Positions 1 to 11,619 of a stretch of 64,000 nucleotides of DNA are shown here, one piece after another (within the stretch, counting starts at the first letter, position 1; the number at the start of each line of letters is the position of its first letter). The position numbers and the translations under genes were made by a program. The stretch comes from Hymenopus coronatus. Its lineage: Eukaryota; Arthropoda; Insecta; Mantodea; Hymenopodidae. The stretch is taken from the NCBI GenBank assembly GCA_030762935.1, contig CM060886.1, positions 33,403,509 to 33,467,508 of the forward strand. Direction: 5' to 3'. The notes beneath the pieces were generated by a model, which had not been told where the DNA came from, searched no databases, and was given only the letters and a program-made list of their open reading frames with translations.

Positions 1-234
1 GGTAATGACGTAAAAAGATGGCAGCTTCTTCAGCAGGGTCTTCCTTCCCGCCAACGTGATTGTTTGTGTGAAACTTGGTTGTATCTTGTAGACTTTGTCC
101 TAAATAATAGCGTTATAGTAGCTGAACAATGGTTAAAATGCACCTTTTTTGTGCGGTTGATTTATGAAATAATGACTCGCAAATGTATTTTATTGGATCC
201 ATTTATACCTAACCTCCTTTTCTCAACAAAATAT

Positions 235-953
235 AAAAATCTGATGTGTTCCATTCACATGACCTTCTCTATATCTCTGTAAATTATTATTGTTTATAAG
301 CTTATATTTTATTTATTTCATCCTGATCGAGAAAAATTAGCAGAAATAGTCTTATTTCTTGCTTTATTGTAAGTAGAAGCGAAATGAGGGAGTACCATAG
401 GTTAAAGTGAAAGCCAAAAGCTGGTTGCTATGTGACTGATGTTCCTTTGTTTGTATGGACAGGAGTTGACAAATTCCTGCATGAGAAAGGTATAAGTTTT
501 TCAAAGATGAAACCAAGAAAAAGAAATATCTCAAAAACGATCAACTCCACGAAAAAAATGAATATAACATAAATTGTGTGTTTTAACATGCTCTACATTT
601 TTTGTGGGTTAAGCTTTTGTCCATCTCTTACGGTTTAATAGTTATGAAAAATTTATCCAGAATAAAGTAGTCTTCAGAGGCTATTTCCAGAAAATTCAAA
701 ATATACATTTTATTTGTCAGGTATCGTATTTAACATACGATATTTTAATCAAAATCGTTAGAGGCATTTTTTAGAAAATCAAAATTTTCGAAAAAAGTTC
801 CATGTAAAGGATAGTTTGGGGTGGGGGGATTTTTCTGAATATCTTCGTGTCGCATCCCTGGAAGATACTAAACTTAAATACCAAGTTTGGTGCTTTACCG
901 ACTTTTCGTTTTTGAGTTATCGTGTTCACAGGCACAAGGACACACTGAGACAC

Positions 954-1014
<61 letters not shown>

Positions 1015-1157
1015 GACCTTTTCCTGAAAATACTTTTTTGGATACAGGGGACCCTAAAACATATATTTCCGTTGAAATCTCGGTATCGAATTTTTTTGGT
1101 GGAGTGCAATACATTCTCTGTACACCATGTACATAGTGAGTATAGAGAAAGTAAAAA
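235..1157 (-). mobile_element. HINE-like element, subfamily A, full length (family reference entry)
   Basis: This is an intact copy of the dominant family. In element orientation (minus strand) it begins T(n)ACTTTCTCTATAC within a palindrome around ATGTACAT. It continues through the 'accgagatttc' block, a GT tract, the internal palindrome AAATACCAA-AC-TTGGTATTT, the 'ggatgcgacacgaag' block, a hairpin GCTAAT...ATTAGC, then TAGAGAAAGT, hairpin ATGTG...CACAT and CAGATTTTT. ACTTTCTCTA near the start and TAGAGAAAGT near the end are exact reverse complements, so the element has 10-bp subterminal inverted repeats. There is no consistent coding capacity. The architecture matches Helentron-associated non-autonomous elements (known family features: subterminal repeats, microsatellite core, 3' stem-loop, insertion at TT). 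That assignment is inferred, because no Rep/helicase sequence is present. A palindrome-ended MITE is the alternative. Confidence 0.8.
957..1012. repeat. (CA)28 microsatellite within HINE-like copy
   Basis: A pure 56-bp dinucleotide tract in the variable core position of the element. The same position holds tracts of very different length in other copies, for example 5997-6027, 13123-13175 and 17321-17346. The long Cys-Val or His-Thr runs in conceptual translations here are products of this tract, not protein. Confidence 0.95.
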
Positions 1158-2472
1158 TGCTACCTTTGATTTTCTGGTATGGACTACTTCATATTTTTGT
1201 CTTGGCGAGTGAATTTTGCCTCAACTAAGGACAGTGACTTTCCAAACAAATTGTCGTCCATTCTAAGGAAGTTAAAATAAACAAGTTCATAGCATATGGA
1301 AGTACACCTCTTGCTTGTCCTGCATTCCTACGTTCCAGCCATGGTCTGGTCCAACAACGCCTCTTTATTGATATTTACAATATGCTCTTGCAATGGATAC
1401 ATAAACTAAGCCTGCGACAGCGAACGTGTATCAGCAATTTCCACCATTTTCTATCATCTGTTCATGTGCATGCGAGAAATATTTGGACCAATACACGCTC
1501 TTGTGGGAATGGAATGGAGAAATTGTAGACAACGTTCACGTTGTACAAAAATAATTGGACCAAATTTTGACCTTGGGACATATTTCTCTACTTACCAATG
1601 TACGTAGTACGCGATGAGAAAGCAAAAATGATTAAGGCAGATCCGTGGTTCAAATCCTGGCTATGGCATTGAGTTTTTCAGTCTGACTCTATCTATCCAA
1701 CTCCTCTCCTACACAGAGCTTGTGTGAAAAAAAAAAACAATTAACTTAAGGTGATTAGATAACCATCCTGTAAAATCAAGCTACATTACGTGCTATCGGT
1801 CTTGTAATTGCCTATAATGAGTAGTATTCGACATTATGCATTTTAAACGACAAAAATGTTGACTCACCTGTAAAGCAATATCAGGAAGCTATCACAAAGT
1901 ATTATTGCCAGAACACTAACAGTGGTGTATTTTATTGTACTGTGATGCATGACCTGTTTTCTCTGCCTCCAGAAAATTTGCACGCGAGAAGACTAGAGCA
2001 TACCTATATATAATTTAAAACGAAATACCACATATACCGTTTCCGCTGCTATACTAAGTTAATTATTCATGTTGAAACACCGCCGCCACCAGGAGCGCTA
2101 GTAGAAAATGTTTTGTTCTTATTTTACAGGTAGCATGTATTGCAGCGTTTTGTAACCGAGAAGAGTATTATGGTTCACCTCGGAGATATGTTATTCACAC
2201 AATAAAAACCCTCGTTTTGTTCTTTATATGTTAGCTAGACTGTGAACTACAGGAAAAGTCCATTTATTACAACTTGATATAAAGACTGAAACGCATATAG
2301 GTCTATTTTAAACGTATCAGCTACCAAACATTAATGTTTAGTATACATGCAACCTACGTGCAAATGGCAGTTTCAGTTCATATTATTGCATGTTATAACC
2401 GAGGTAAACGGAAATCCGGTAGGAAGGTGCATTTGCCAGTAACGTTTCAAAGGAAATACGAGGGCCGTATAA
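1158..2472. other. Unrecognised spacer
   Basis: About 1.3 kb of AT-rich sequence with no recognisable gene or HINE-like block. The only supported feature inside it is the tRNA-like SINE fragment at 1636-1738. Confidence 0.5.
1636..1738 (+). mobile_element. tRNA-derived SINE fragment (SINE3), 5'-truncated
   Basis: It begins in the 3' half of a tRNA-like head with a B-box-like GTGGTTCAAATCC. It then carries a non-tRNA body containing TTTTTCAGTCTGACTCTA and ends in an A-rich tail at about 1729-1738. The same head-body junction occurs on the minus strand at 35971-36092, where the A-box side is also present, so this is a repeat family and not a lone tRNA gene. Confidence 0.65.
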
Positions 2473-3329
2473 TTTTTACTTTCTCTATACGCTCTATGTA
2501 CATAGTGTATAGAGAATGTATTGCACTCCACCAAAAAATTCGATACCGAGATTTCATCGCAAATATATGTTTTCGGGTCCCCTGTATCGAAAAAAGGTAT
2601 TTTCAGAAAAAGGTCCGTGTGTGTGTCTGTAAACACGATAACTCAAAAACGAAAAGTCGGTAAAATACCAAACTTGGTATTTAAGTTCAGTATCTTCCAG
2701 GGATGCGACATCAAGATTTTGAGAAAAATCCCCTCACCCCCAACTACCCTTTACATGGAATTTTTTTTGAAAATTTTGATTTTCTCAAAAATGGCTAGAA
2801 AGATTTTGATTAAAATTTCGTATATTAAAGATATTTACCTGACAAATAAAATGTATATCTTGAATTTTCTGGGAATAGCCTCTGAAGAGTAGTTTATTCT
2901 GGATGAATTTTACTGAATTTTTAATAACTGCTAAACCGTAAGAGATGCACAAAAACTTACTCCACAGAAATGTAGAGCACGTTAAAGCACACAATTTATG
3001 TTATATACATTTTTTCGTGAATTCGTTGTTTTTGAGACATTCCTTATTTTTGGTTTCTGCTACGAAAAACGTATACTTTTCTCATACAGGAACTTGTCAA
3101 CTCCTATCCATATAAACAAAGGAACTTCATTGACATAGCAACCAGCTTTTGACTATCACTTTAACCTATGATACTTCCTTATTTCGCTCCTACTTACAAG
3201 GAAGCAAGTAATAAGACTATTTTTGCTAATTTTTTTCTGATTAGCATAAATTAAATAGAAGTATAAGCTTTTTAAGAGTAATTTATTGCAGGGATATAGA
3301 GAAAGTCATGTGAATGGTACACATCAGAT
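2473..3329 (+). mobile_element. HINE-like element, subfamily A, near full length
   Basis: Both termini are present: ACTTTCTCTATACG with ATGTACATAGTGTATAGAGAA at the start, and AGAGAAAGTCATGTGAATGG...ACATCAGAT at the end. The GT tract is nearly lost (GTGTGTGTCTG only), so a frame stays open for 123 codons from 2521, which is discussed in the findings as a recurrent but doubtful ORF. Confidence 0.85.
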
Positions 3330-3400
3330 AGGCTATAAATGAAAGACAAATTCATAGAAAGCAATTATTTTTTTTACTAAAAGTTTTGTACAATTATGGT

Positions 3401-3495
3401 TACTGTTGAACATAATCACCGAAAAGATTGAGACATTTATCGTAACTGTGCACAAACTTTTCAATACCCACTTCAAAAAATGTTGTCGCCAATGA
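3401..3495 (-). pseudogene. Mariner-family transposase C-terminal fragment
   Basis: The minus strand reads a short frame with G-I-E-K-F-V followed by D-K-C-L-N-L-F-G-D-Y-V and a stop. This resembles the conserved C-terminus of mariner transposases (known pattern: G-I-x-x-L, W-x-K-C, x-G-D-Y-V-E). The catalytic domain is absent, so it is a dead 3' remnant. It lies in the spacer 3330-3666 between two oppositely oriented HINE-like copies; the rest of the spacer is unrecognised. Confidence 0.5.
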
Positions 3496-3666
3496 TTTAA
3501 AAAAAATGTTGAATTTAGGACGACATCAAGCGAATTTCACCACAATTTGAATTTTTCCACTGGGCTATAGCAATTAGGGAACTAAGTATTTCAACCACAG
3601 TTCAATATCAAGATATAACTGAAAATACATATTTTAAATCCCCTGAACCTCCCCAAAAATTAATTT

Positions 3667-4473
3667 AAAAATCTGTTGTGTTCCATTCACATGGCTTTCT
3701 CTACATCGCTGTAACAAACTATTGTTAAAAGCATATTCTTCTATCTGCTCCATGCTAATCGAGATAAACATTAGCAGAAAGTATTTTAGTTACTTGCCCC
3801 CTTGTAAGAAGAAGGAATATAAGGGAATGCAATCGGCTACAACTACAGCTGATTGCTCGGTATCTGTGCAGGGCCAGGAGATTAGAACTTTCCGTGTGAA
3901 AAAAGTTTAAGTATTTTGAATCTGAAACAAATAACAAGGAATATCTCAGAAACCGCCAATTCAACGAAAAAACGTATATGCCATAAATTGTGTTCTTTAA
4001 CGTAATCTACATTTGTGTGTAGTAAGTTTTTGTCTATCTCTTACGGCTTATCAGTTACGCAACATTCAGCAAAATTCATTCAGATTAAAGAGGTGTTTAG
4101 AGGCTATTCCCAGAAAATTCAAGATGTACAGAGTATTTGTCATATAAATATCTTTAATATAAGGTATTTTCATCAAAATCGTTAGTCAATTTTGAAAAAA
4201 TAAAAATTTTGGAAAATTTTTCCATGTAAAATCTTAGTATCGCATCCCTGGAAGATACTAAACCTAAATACCAAGTTTGGTACTTTCTATTTTGAGTTAT
4301 CGCGTTCACAGACACACGCATGGGGGACACACACACGGACCTTTTTCTGAAAATTATTTTGGATATAGGGGATCCTAAAACGAATATTTCCGCTGAGACC
4401 TCCGTATCGATTTTGGGGTGGAATGCAATAACATCTCTATACACTATGTACATAGTACGTCTAAGAAAGTAAA
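3667..4473 (-). mobile_element. HINE-like element, near full length, GT tract minimal
   Basis: It starts AAAATCTGTTGTGTTCC and ends ATGTACATAGTACGTCTAAGAAAGTAAA. It carries GCAGGGCCAGGAG, a subfamily-B-like block, but A-type termini (CCATTCACATG), so it is intermediate between the two subfamilies. The core microsatellite is reduced to a few CA units near 4312-4337. Confidence 0.8.
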
Positions 4474-4552
4474 TAGCCAACTTCAAATTTGAATTAGTGA
4501 GGACGTGCGCTCTATAATAACATGGCCTAAAAACTGTAAAGTCGTACAAATA

Positions 4553-4820
4553 CTATACTTCATCCTGGAGTTCAAAATCTTTCAAGGTAGTCACTGAGAT
4601 TTCGAAACCACCGTTTACAAGGATAGCTGATCGTGTTTTGTCCGCGGCCGAAGTTACATAGTAGTCGCCAGGGTGAGCCACATTAGTACATGATGCGACG
4701 CTATACACTTTCTGCGCTGTAATACAGTAAGCACATGATTGATTTATGTAAAAGTGTGAGATTATTGGTCCTGGTAAAGGTTCCGCAGGACATCCGGATT
4801 GAAAATGTTGAAAATAATAT
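4553..4820 (-). CDS. Putative terminal exon of an unrecognised gene
   Basis: On the minus strand a pyrimidine-rich stretch ending TTTTTGTTGCTCAG at about 4821 could be a splice acceptor. An open frame of about 89 codons follows, to a TAG at 4553. The peptide is balanced in composition and includes G-C-P-A-E-P-L-P-G-P, C-A-Y-C, A-S-C-T-N and an acidic end E-L-Q-D-E-V. The segment is less AT-rich than its surroundings and is not repeated elsewhere in the window. There is no ATG at the start of the frame, which fits an internal or last exon better than a single-exon gene. The flanking HINE-like copies would then lie in its upstream intron (4961 onward) and 3' flank. I do not recognise the family, and a chance open frame remains possible. 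Confidence 0.4.
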
Positions 4821-4960
4821 AACCTGAGCAACAAAAATTCAAATGGAACTGTGTCTTATAATAATGGCATTACTTTGAGTTGCTGTGTCCCACTCGCCCG
4901 ACTTAATTAAGATATTTTTATATACAAAAGTTATCATAAAATGTAAAAAACATATTCCAT

Positions 4961-5836
4961 TTTTACTTTCTCTATAGGCACAATGTACATAGTGTAGAGA
5001 GAATGTATTGCACTCCACCAAAAAATTCGATACCGAGATTTCATCGGAAATATATGTTTTAGCATCCCATTTATCTAAAAAAAAACATTTTCGGAAAAAG
5101 GTCCGTGTGTGTGTGTGTCCGTGTGTCCGTGTGTCTGTGAGCACGATAACTCAAAAACGAAAAGTAGGTAAAATACCAAACTTGGTACCTAAGTTTAGTA
5201 TCTTCCAGGGATGCGACACGAAGATTTTGAGAAAAATACCCCCACCCCCAACTACCCTTTGCATGGAACTTTTTTCGAAAATTTTGATTTTCTCAAAAAT
5301 GACTAACGATTTTGATTAAAATTTCGTATATTAAAGATATTTACCTGACAAATAAAATGTATATCTTGAATTTTTTGGGAATAACCTCTGAAGAGTAGTT
5401 TATTCTGGATGAATTTTACTAAATTTTGTATAACTGCTAAACCATAAGAGATGGACAAAAACTTACTATACAAAAAATGTAGAGCACGTTAAAACACACA
5501 ATTTATGTTAGATACATTTTTTCGTGGAGTTCGTCGTAATTGTGACATTCCTTATTTTTGGTTTCGGTTATGTAAAACCTATATTTTTCTCATACAGGAA
5601 TTTGTCAACTGCTGTCCATACAAGCAAAGGAACTTCAGTTACATAGCAACCAGCTTTTGATTATGACTTTAACCTATGCTACTCCCTTATTTCACCTCTA
5701 CTTACAAGGAAGCAAGTAATATGGCTATTTCTGCTAATATTTTACTGATTAGCATGAAGTTAATAGTAGTATAAGCTTTTTAAGAATAATTTGTTGTAGG
5801 GATATAGAGAAAGTCATGTGAATGGTATACATCAAA
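4961..5836 (+). mobile_element. HINE-like element, subfamily A, full length
   Basis: It runs from TTTTACTTTCTCTATAGG to AGTCATGTGAATGGTATACATCAAATTTT. The next copy starts within the same T run, so the two are joined head to tail with only a few T residues between them. Confidence 0.85.
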
Positions 5837-5839
5837 TTT

Positions 5840-5990
5840 TTTTACTTTCTCTAGCCGTATGTACAATGTACATAGGAATAGAGAAGTATTGTATTCCACC
5901 CAAAAATTCGATGATGAGAGATCACCGGAAATACATGTTTTAGGACCCCCTGAATCCAAAAAAAAAAAAACATTCCCAGAAAAAGTCCAT

Positions 5991-6028
<38 letters not shown>

Positions 6029-6776
6029 CCGTGTGTCCGTGTGTCTGTGAACACAATAACTCAAAAATGAAAAGTAGCTAAAGTACCAAACTTGGTATTT
6101 AAGTTTAGTATCTTCCAGGGATGCGACACGAAAATTTTGAGAAAAATCCCCCCATCCCAAACTACCCTTTCCATGAAACTTTTTTCGAAAATTTTTATTT
6201 TCTTAAAAATGGCTCTTAACGATTTTGATTAAAATGTCGTATATTAAAGATATTTACCTGAAAAATAAAATGTATATCTGAATTTTCTGGGAATAGCTTC
6301 TACAGACCTGTTTATTCTGGATGAAGTTTGCTTAATTTGGTATAACTAGTAAACCCTAAGAGATAGACAAAAACTTACTACACAAAAAATGTAGGACTTG
6401 TTAAAATACGCAACTTACGTCATATACATTTTTTTTCGTGGAGCTTGCCCCTTTCGAGGCATTCATTGTTATTTGTTTCTGTTGTGAAGTACCTATACTG
6501 TCTCAGAGGGGAGTGGCCTTTTACTTTTGTTCTACTCCTGGCCAAGAAAAGAAGCGATTTGTAATGACACTCGCATAACGACAGCTTTTAAAACATTTGA
6601 CTATCGATTTTGCCTAGTGTATTCCCTTATTTTCTTCCTACTTATAAAGGAACTAAGTAATAAGAACATTGTGCTGAATACCTCGATTAGCAAGGTGCAG
6701 AAAGAAGAATAATCTTATGTAAGATGTTTGTAGAACGGCTTGAGAAAGTCATGTGAGTGCAACACATCAGATTTTT
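5840..6776 (+). mobile_element. HINE-like element, subfamily B, full length
   Basis: The 5' palindrome has the B form, CTCTAGCCGTATGTACA-ATGTACATAGGAATAGAG. The 3' part carries CTACTCCTGGCCAAG in place of the A-type CAACTCCTGTCCATAC, and the terminal hairpin loop reads GAGTGCAACACATCAGA. The microsatellite at 5997-6027 is GT with one interruption. Confidence 0.85.
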
Positions 6777-7219
6777 AATTTTTACGAACGCACAACTATA
6801 CTGCCAACCTATTTTGTTACACGAAATCCGCGAGTCTTCTGTTCTATTCAGATGTATTGCTCGTGTGCTTTGGCGAAACCACTGGAAATGCCTAAAAATT
6901 AACTACAAAAAATAATGATAAATTGGTTTGCACATTAACTTAAACCTAACGTATTAAAGAGAATGCTGTTTTTGTTCGCATACTCACGCAAGTGAGTATG
7001 TTTTAATAAATGCAGTGGAAATTACTAATATCAAATGACTCGCTCCGCTCGCATGCTTTGATGAAATCAGTAGAAATTAATAAAAACAAATTACCTGAAA
7101 ATAAATGTCTTTGCACACACAAACGCTAACTTAGAGCTGGCCGAGTGCATGTTCGTTTTGCTCGCATGCTTTTTTTGTTTTTAATGCCAGAAATAAAACA
7201 AATTACAAACATACATTTT
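6777..7219. other. Unrecognised spacer with degenerate internal repeats
   Basis: Three diverged blocks beginning 'gctcg(c/t)(a/g)tgcttt' (near 6850, 7045 and 7158) suggest an old tandem or dispersed repeat. A perfect hairpin, CATACTCAC-GCAA-GTGAGTATG, lies at 6979-7000. No gene was recognised. Confidence 0.4.
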
Positions 7220-7485
7220 GCCGGTCTGAGCAGTGGGATGGTAGCATGTCTGCCTCACATTCAAAAGGTCGTGAGTTCGAATCTCACTTAGCGTGAGTTA
7301 CTCGGATTAGGTTTTTTTTAGGGTTTTCCCTTAACCTGAGAAGACGAATGTCGAGCAACTTGAAGCTCCATGGACCCCGAGATCATTTGAGCATCATTTC
7401 ATCAATTTCATTCATCGTCCGATATGACCAACCAGGTTAAAGGACGTTAAACTAAACAAAAAACAAAAAAAAAAAAAAAAAAAAA
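7220..7485 (+). mobile_element. tRNA-derived SINE (SINE1), complete with poly(A) tail
   Basis: A tRNA-like head has A-box-like GATGGTAGCATG and B-box GAGTTCGAATCTC. A body containing GGGTTTTCCCTTAACCTGAG and GAAGACGAATGTCGAG follows, then a body end ACCAGGTTAAAGGACGTTAAAC and an A-rich tail to 7485. The same family recurs at 26055-26295 and, inverted, at 31056-31272 and 60091-60342. The anticodon position reads CAC in this copy, weakly suggesting a tRNA-Val source. Confidence 0.85.
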
Positions 7486-8019
7486 CATTTACATACACAC
7501 TACCATACACTACTGTAATCAACACATTTTTAAAAAAAAGTCCAAATTAAAACAAACACCAGGGATTTTCTATAAGTAATTCTTGAAGTAAAGCATCACT
7601 GCTTAAAGTGCTCACTCGTAACCCACAGAATTGCTATAGAATTGCATTGATTTCTTTGTGCTTAAAATTGTACAATGATCTCAAAGCCCGTAGATATCGG
7701 TATGTACCACAGATTGTCAACTCGCGGCATTATTTGTATTAATGTTGGCAGCCACCGTTCATGATCAATCATAGAGATGGAAACAACGAAAACCTTGTAA
7801 ACAACTACATGAGCGCTCCTAACGGCTGGATAGTATACTACGAAATCTGGATCCTGAAAGACCGTGGTTTTAAATTTTATCCTTTTTTTAAATGCCTAAA
7901 ACACAGTAGTGCAGTGTACCAAATTTTGATAATAACGCGAGCGACTGAAAAGTGAGTATGTTTTTTTCCTTTCCTGAAGATGAAGACCTGAACTCCAAAT
8001 GAGTTAGAATTTTGAAGAA
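7486..8019. other. Unrecognised spacer
   Basis: About 530 bp with no repeat or coding match that I can identify. Confidence 0.4.
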
Positions 8020-8176
8020 TTTTACTTTCTTTACACGTATTATGTACATAGTGTATAGAGAAAATATTGTAATGCAGCCAAAAATTCGACACCGAGATTT
8101 CACCGGAAATATATGTTTTGGGGTACCCCGACTCCGAAAAATGCATTTTTAAAAAAAGGTCCGTGTCTGGAATATT

Positions 8177-8213
<37 letters not shown>

Positions 8214-8943
8214 GTGTGTGTCTGTGGACAGCATAGCCCCAAAACGAAAAGATCGTTAAATAACAAACTTGGTATTTAGGTTTAGTATCTTCCAAGGATG
8301 CGACACGAAAATTTTCAAAAAGCATTCCCCACCACAAACATGGAAAAAATTTCGAAAATTTTGATTTTCTTAAAAATGGCTCTAACGATTTTGATAAAAT
8401 CCCGTATATTAAAGCTATTTATGTCCGAAATAAAATTTTTATCTCAAATTTTTTTGGGAATAGCCTCTGAAGACCTCTTTATTCTGGATGAATTTTGCTG
8501 AATTTTGCTTAACTGCTAAACCATAAGAGATAGAAAAAAAAACTTACTGCACAAAAAATGTACCTCATGATAAAACACACAATTTTTGTCCTATACGTTT
8601 TTGTTTTGGAAGTAACCGTTTTCGAGATATTCCTTGTTATTGGTTTCAATTGTGAGGTTCTTAAACTTTTCTCACACAGGAAGTGTCCGTTTTTCTTTTT
8701 TTCTACTCCTGGCCAAGCAAAGAAGTGAATTGCAATGACAATCTCATAACGATAGCTTTTAAAACATTTGACAATCACTTTAGCACAGTGCATTCCCTTA
8801 TTCCCTTCTACTTATAAGCAACTAAGTAATAACATTCTGCTAACATTTGTCTTGATTAGCATTGTGTATAAAGAAGAAGAATCTTTTGTAGGAGTTTTGT
8901 AGAGTAGCTAGAAAAAGTCATGTGAGTGTAACTCATCAGATTT
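8020..8943 (+). mobile_element. HINE-like element, subfamily B, full length
   Basis: It runs from TTTTACTTTCTTTACACG to CATGTGAGTGTAACTCATCAGATTT. The body is B-type (CTACTCCTGGCCAAGCAAAG). Uniquely, the core microsatellite is a (TCTG)n tract and not GT. Confidence 0.85.
8178..8226. repeat. (TCTG)n microsatellite in HINE-like core
   Basis: About nine TCTG units run into TGTGTGTG and then TCTGTGG. It occupies the place of the GT tract of other copies. Tetranucleotide G-T-C-Y tracts at the equivalent position are a known feature of DINE-1 elements. Confidence 0.9.
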
Positions 8944-8949
8944 TTTTTT

Positions 8950-9056
8950 ATTCAGTCTTAAAACATGCATTTCCGGTGAAATTTCGGTATCGAATTTTGG
9001 GTGCAATACAACACCTTCCCTATACACTATGTACATAATACGTGTAGAGAAAGTAA
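8950..9056 (-). mobile_element. HINE-like 5' terminal module alone
   Basis: Only the outer ~107 bp of an element is present, from the A/T run next to the 'ggattcag' block out to the palindrome and GAGAAAGTAAA. It abuts the 3' end of the preceding copy and the start of the next one. Similar isolated modules lie at 24698-24788, 28211-28318, 54970-55104 and 55722-55838. Confidence 0.75.
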
Positions 9057-9059
9057 ACA

Positions 9060-9856
9060 AAAAATCTGATGTGTTTCATTCACATAACTTTCTCTACTTC
9101 TCTACAACAAATTACTCTATTTACTTCATTTAATCAAGAAAAAATTAGAAGAAATAGTCTTATTACTTGCTTCCTTGTTATTAGAAACAAAATAAGGGGG
9201 TACCATAGGTTAAAGTGCTTGTTAAAATCTGGTTGCTATGTGACTGAAGTTCCGTATTTGTATGGACGCGGGTTCACAATGTCTTGTATGAGTTTTTTAT
9301 AGCTGAAAACAAAACAACGAATATCTCAAAAACATTCAACTCCACGAAAAATATCTATATAACATAAATGTTGTGTTTTAAAGTGCTCTACATTTGTTGT
9401 GTGGTAAGTTTTTGTCCATCTCTTACGGTTTAGCAGTTATGCAAAATTCCGTAAAATTGACACATAATAAAGTAGTCTTCAGAGGCTATTCCCAGAAAAT
9501 TAAAAATATGAATTTTATTTGTCAGGTAAGTATGTTAAATATACGATATTGTAATCAAAATCGTTACAGTAATTTTTTAGAAAATTAAAATTCTCGAAAA
9601 AAGTTCCATGTAAAGGGTAGTTTGGGGTGGGGGATTTTTCTCAAAATCTTCGTGTCGCATCCCTGGAAAATACTAAACTTAAATACCAAATTTGGTATTT
9701 TACCGGCTTTTCGTTTTTGAGTTATCGTGTTCACAAACACATGGACTCACACACGGGGCCATTTTCTGAAAATACTTTTTTTTGGATACAGGAGACCCTA
9801 AAAAATATATTTCCGGTGAAATCTCGGTATCGAATTTTTTGATGGAGTGCAATAAT
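9060..9856 (-). mobile_element. HINE-like element, subfamily A, lacking the 5' palindrome
   Basis: It starts AAAAATCTGATGTGTTTCATTC. It stops inside 'gatggagtgcaat', where an ATA-rich junction and a tRNA-like repeat replace the palindrome. Confidence 0.8.
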
Positions 9857-9867
9857 AATATAATGTG

Positions 9868-9945
9868 TATAAGATGGGACTCGATCCGCCTCCCGACTTT
9901 TCTCTTATTCAACAGAAACACGCTTTTACCACTTCGGCTATTCTA
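9868..9945 (-). mobile_element. tRNA-like SINE head fragment
   Basis: The minus strand reads GCCGAAGTGGTAAAAGCG (A-box side) and later GGCGGATCGAGTCCC (B-box side). The spacing is compatible with a tRNA-derived head. No body or tail family was recognised, and stem mismatches argue against a working tRNA. Confidence 0.5.
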
Positions 9946-10698
9946 GTCAGACAGAGTTGTTGCTTATGAAACTTGACTTTGTTAGCAAAGCACCCAACAC
10001 AGAGCGTTTTACTTCAGGCCCACCACTTAATCGAAACACATTAACAACACATTTTCTGCAAGTGTATTGAATTTGAATTGTCAATAATTTATCGTTAGAT
10101 TATAATTGTTACTGAAATATAGTTTTCCAAAACTGCGAGGTGAGCGGATGGTAGCCATAAGCATTTGAATACAGAGCGAAGGAAAACATATGGAAAATTG
10201 CATGCTCATAGCCCCTATTGAAGAACGTTTGAGAACTTGGAGATCCATCACGCACTGTGTATTTACTTTTAAGAAATATAGTACATATGTAGCTGTTATT
10301 TATTAAATATTAATTCATTTCTTAAGTATAATGATCACGTCAACACTGAAAATGTTTCGATTGTTGTATTCTATTGGAAGATTTTAATATATCGTACTAT
10401 CCGGTCTGTTCTCATAATTTAAACAAAAGTCAATAGGATTAACTTTTTTTAGTGCAAATAAAATGTTATATTTAGCTATAGCGTGATGAAATAGGAACTT
10501 AAATAGTTTCAATAGTTTAATTATAATAAATATCTACGAATTACGTTTATATATCCATTAATTTGAACTTAATCATACCTTAACTGACTTTACCCTATAG
10601 TATTTATTGTTGCCGAGGATCACTTAGAGAGGAAATTATATTGTATTAATACTTTCTGAAACAGTAGGGATTAGAGCAATATCATTAGGACCATATGA
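9946..10698. other. Unrecognised AT-rich spacer
   Basis: No gene or repeat seen; one of the more AT-rich stretches of the window. Confidence 0.4.
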
Positions 10699-11619
10699 AA
10701 AAAATGTGATGTGTTACACTCACATGACTTTTTTTAGCTACCTTACAAACAAGCTTCTTAGAAAAGATAATTCTTCTTTGAACACCACGCTAATGGAGAT
10801 AAACATTAGCAGAAAGTTCTTATTAGTTAGTTCCTTATAAGTAGAATGTAACTAAGGAAATGCCTTAGGCTAAAGTGATAGTCAAATGTTTTAAAAGCTG
10901 TCGTTAACCGATTGTCATTGCAAATCACTTCTTTGCTTGGTCAGGAGTAGAACAAAAGAAAAACGGGCACCACCGTCCAGAAAAATATAAGTACTTAATA
11001 ATTTAAACCAATAACAAGGAATAACTCGGAAATGGTTAATTTCACAGCAAAAACGTGAAGGACGTAAATTGTGTGTTTTGACGAGATCTACGTTTCTCGT
11101 ATAGTGAGCTTTTGGCTATCCCTTACGGCTTACTAGTTATACCAAATTAAGCAAAATTCATCCAGAATAAACAGGTCCTTAGACGCTATTCCAAGAAAAT
11201 TCAAGATATACATTTTGTTTTTGATAGAAATGGCTTTAATATTTGGCGTTGTAAACAAAATCGCTAGAGCCATTTTTAAGAAAAACAAAATTTTCGAATT
11301 TTTTTCCATTTAAAATGTAGACAGGACTGGGGGGATTTTCTTGAAAATCTTCGTGTCGCATTCTTCGTTGCAGAGATGCGAAACTTAAATACCAAGTTTG
11401 GTAAACGGCTTTTTCGTTATTGAGCTATGCTGTCCACAGACACAAATATAAACACACACAAACACACACACTGACCTGTTTCTGAAAATTTTTTTTTTTG
11501 GATCCAGAGGGTCCTAAAACATGCATTTCCGATGAAATCTCGACATCGAATTTTTGGGTGGAATACAATGCTTCTCTATCTTTATGTACATTGTACAAAA
11601 GAGGCTAGAAAAAGTAAAT
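10699..11619 (-). mobile_element. HINE-like element, subfamily B, full length
   Basis: The B-type 3' end is ATGTGTTACACTCACATGA, the body block is GGTCAGGAGTAGAAC, and the 5' palindrome has the B core TATGTACATTGTACA. The microsatellite is short and interrupted (near 11450-11471). Confidence 0.8.

Noticed and set aside
771..1136. Frames of about 110 codons on both strands with Cys-Val or His-Thr runs
   Set aside because: They are translations of the CA/GT microsatellite and flanking element sequence. The same frames recur wherever the element occurs.
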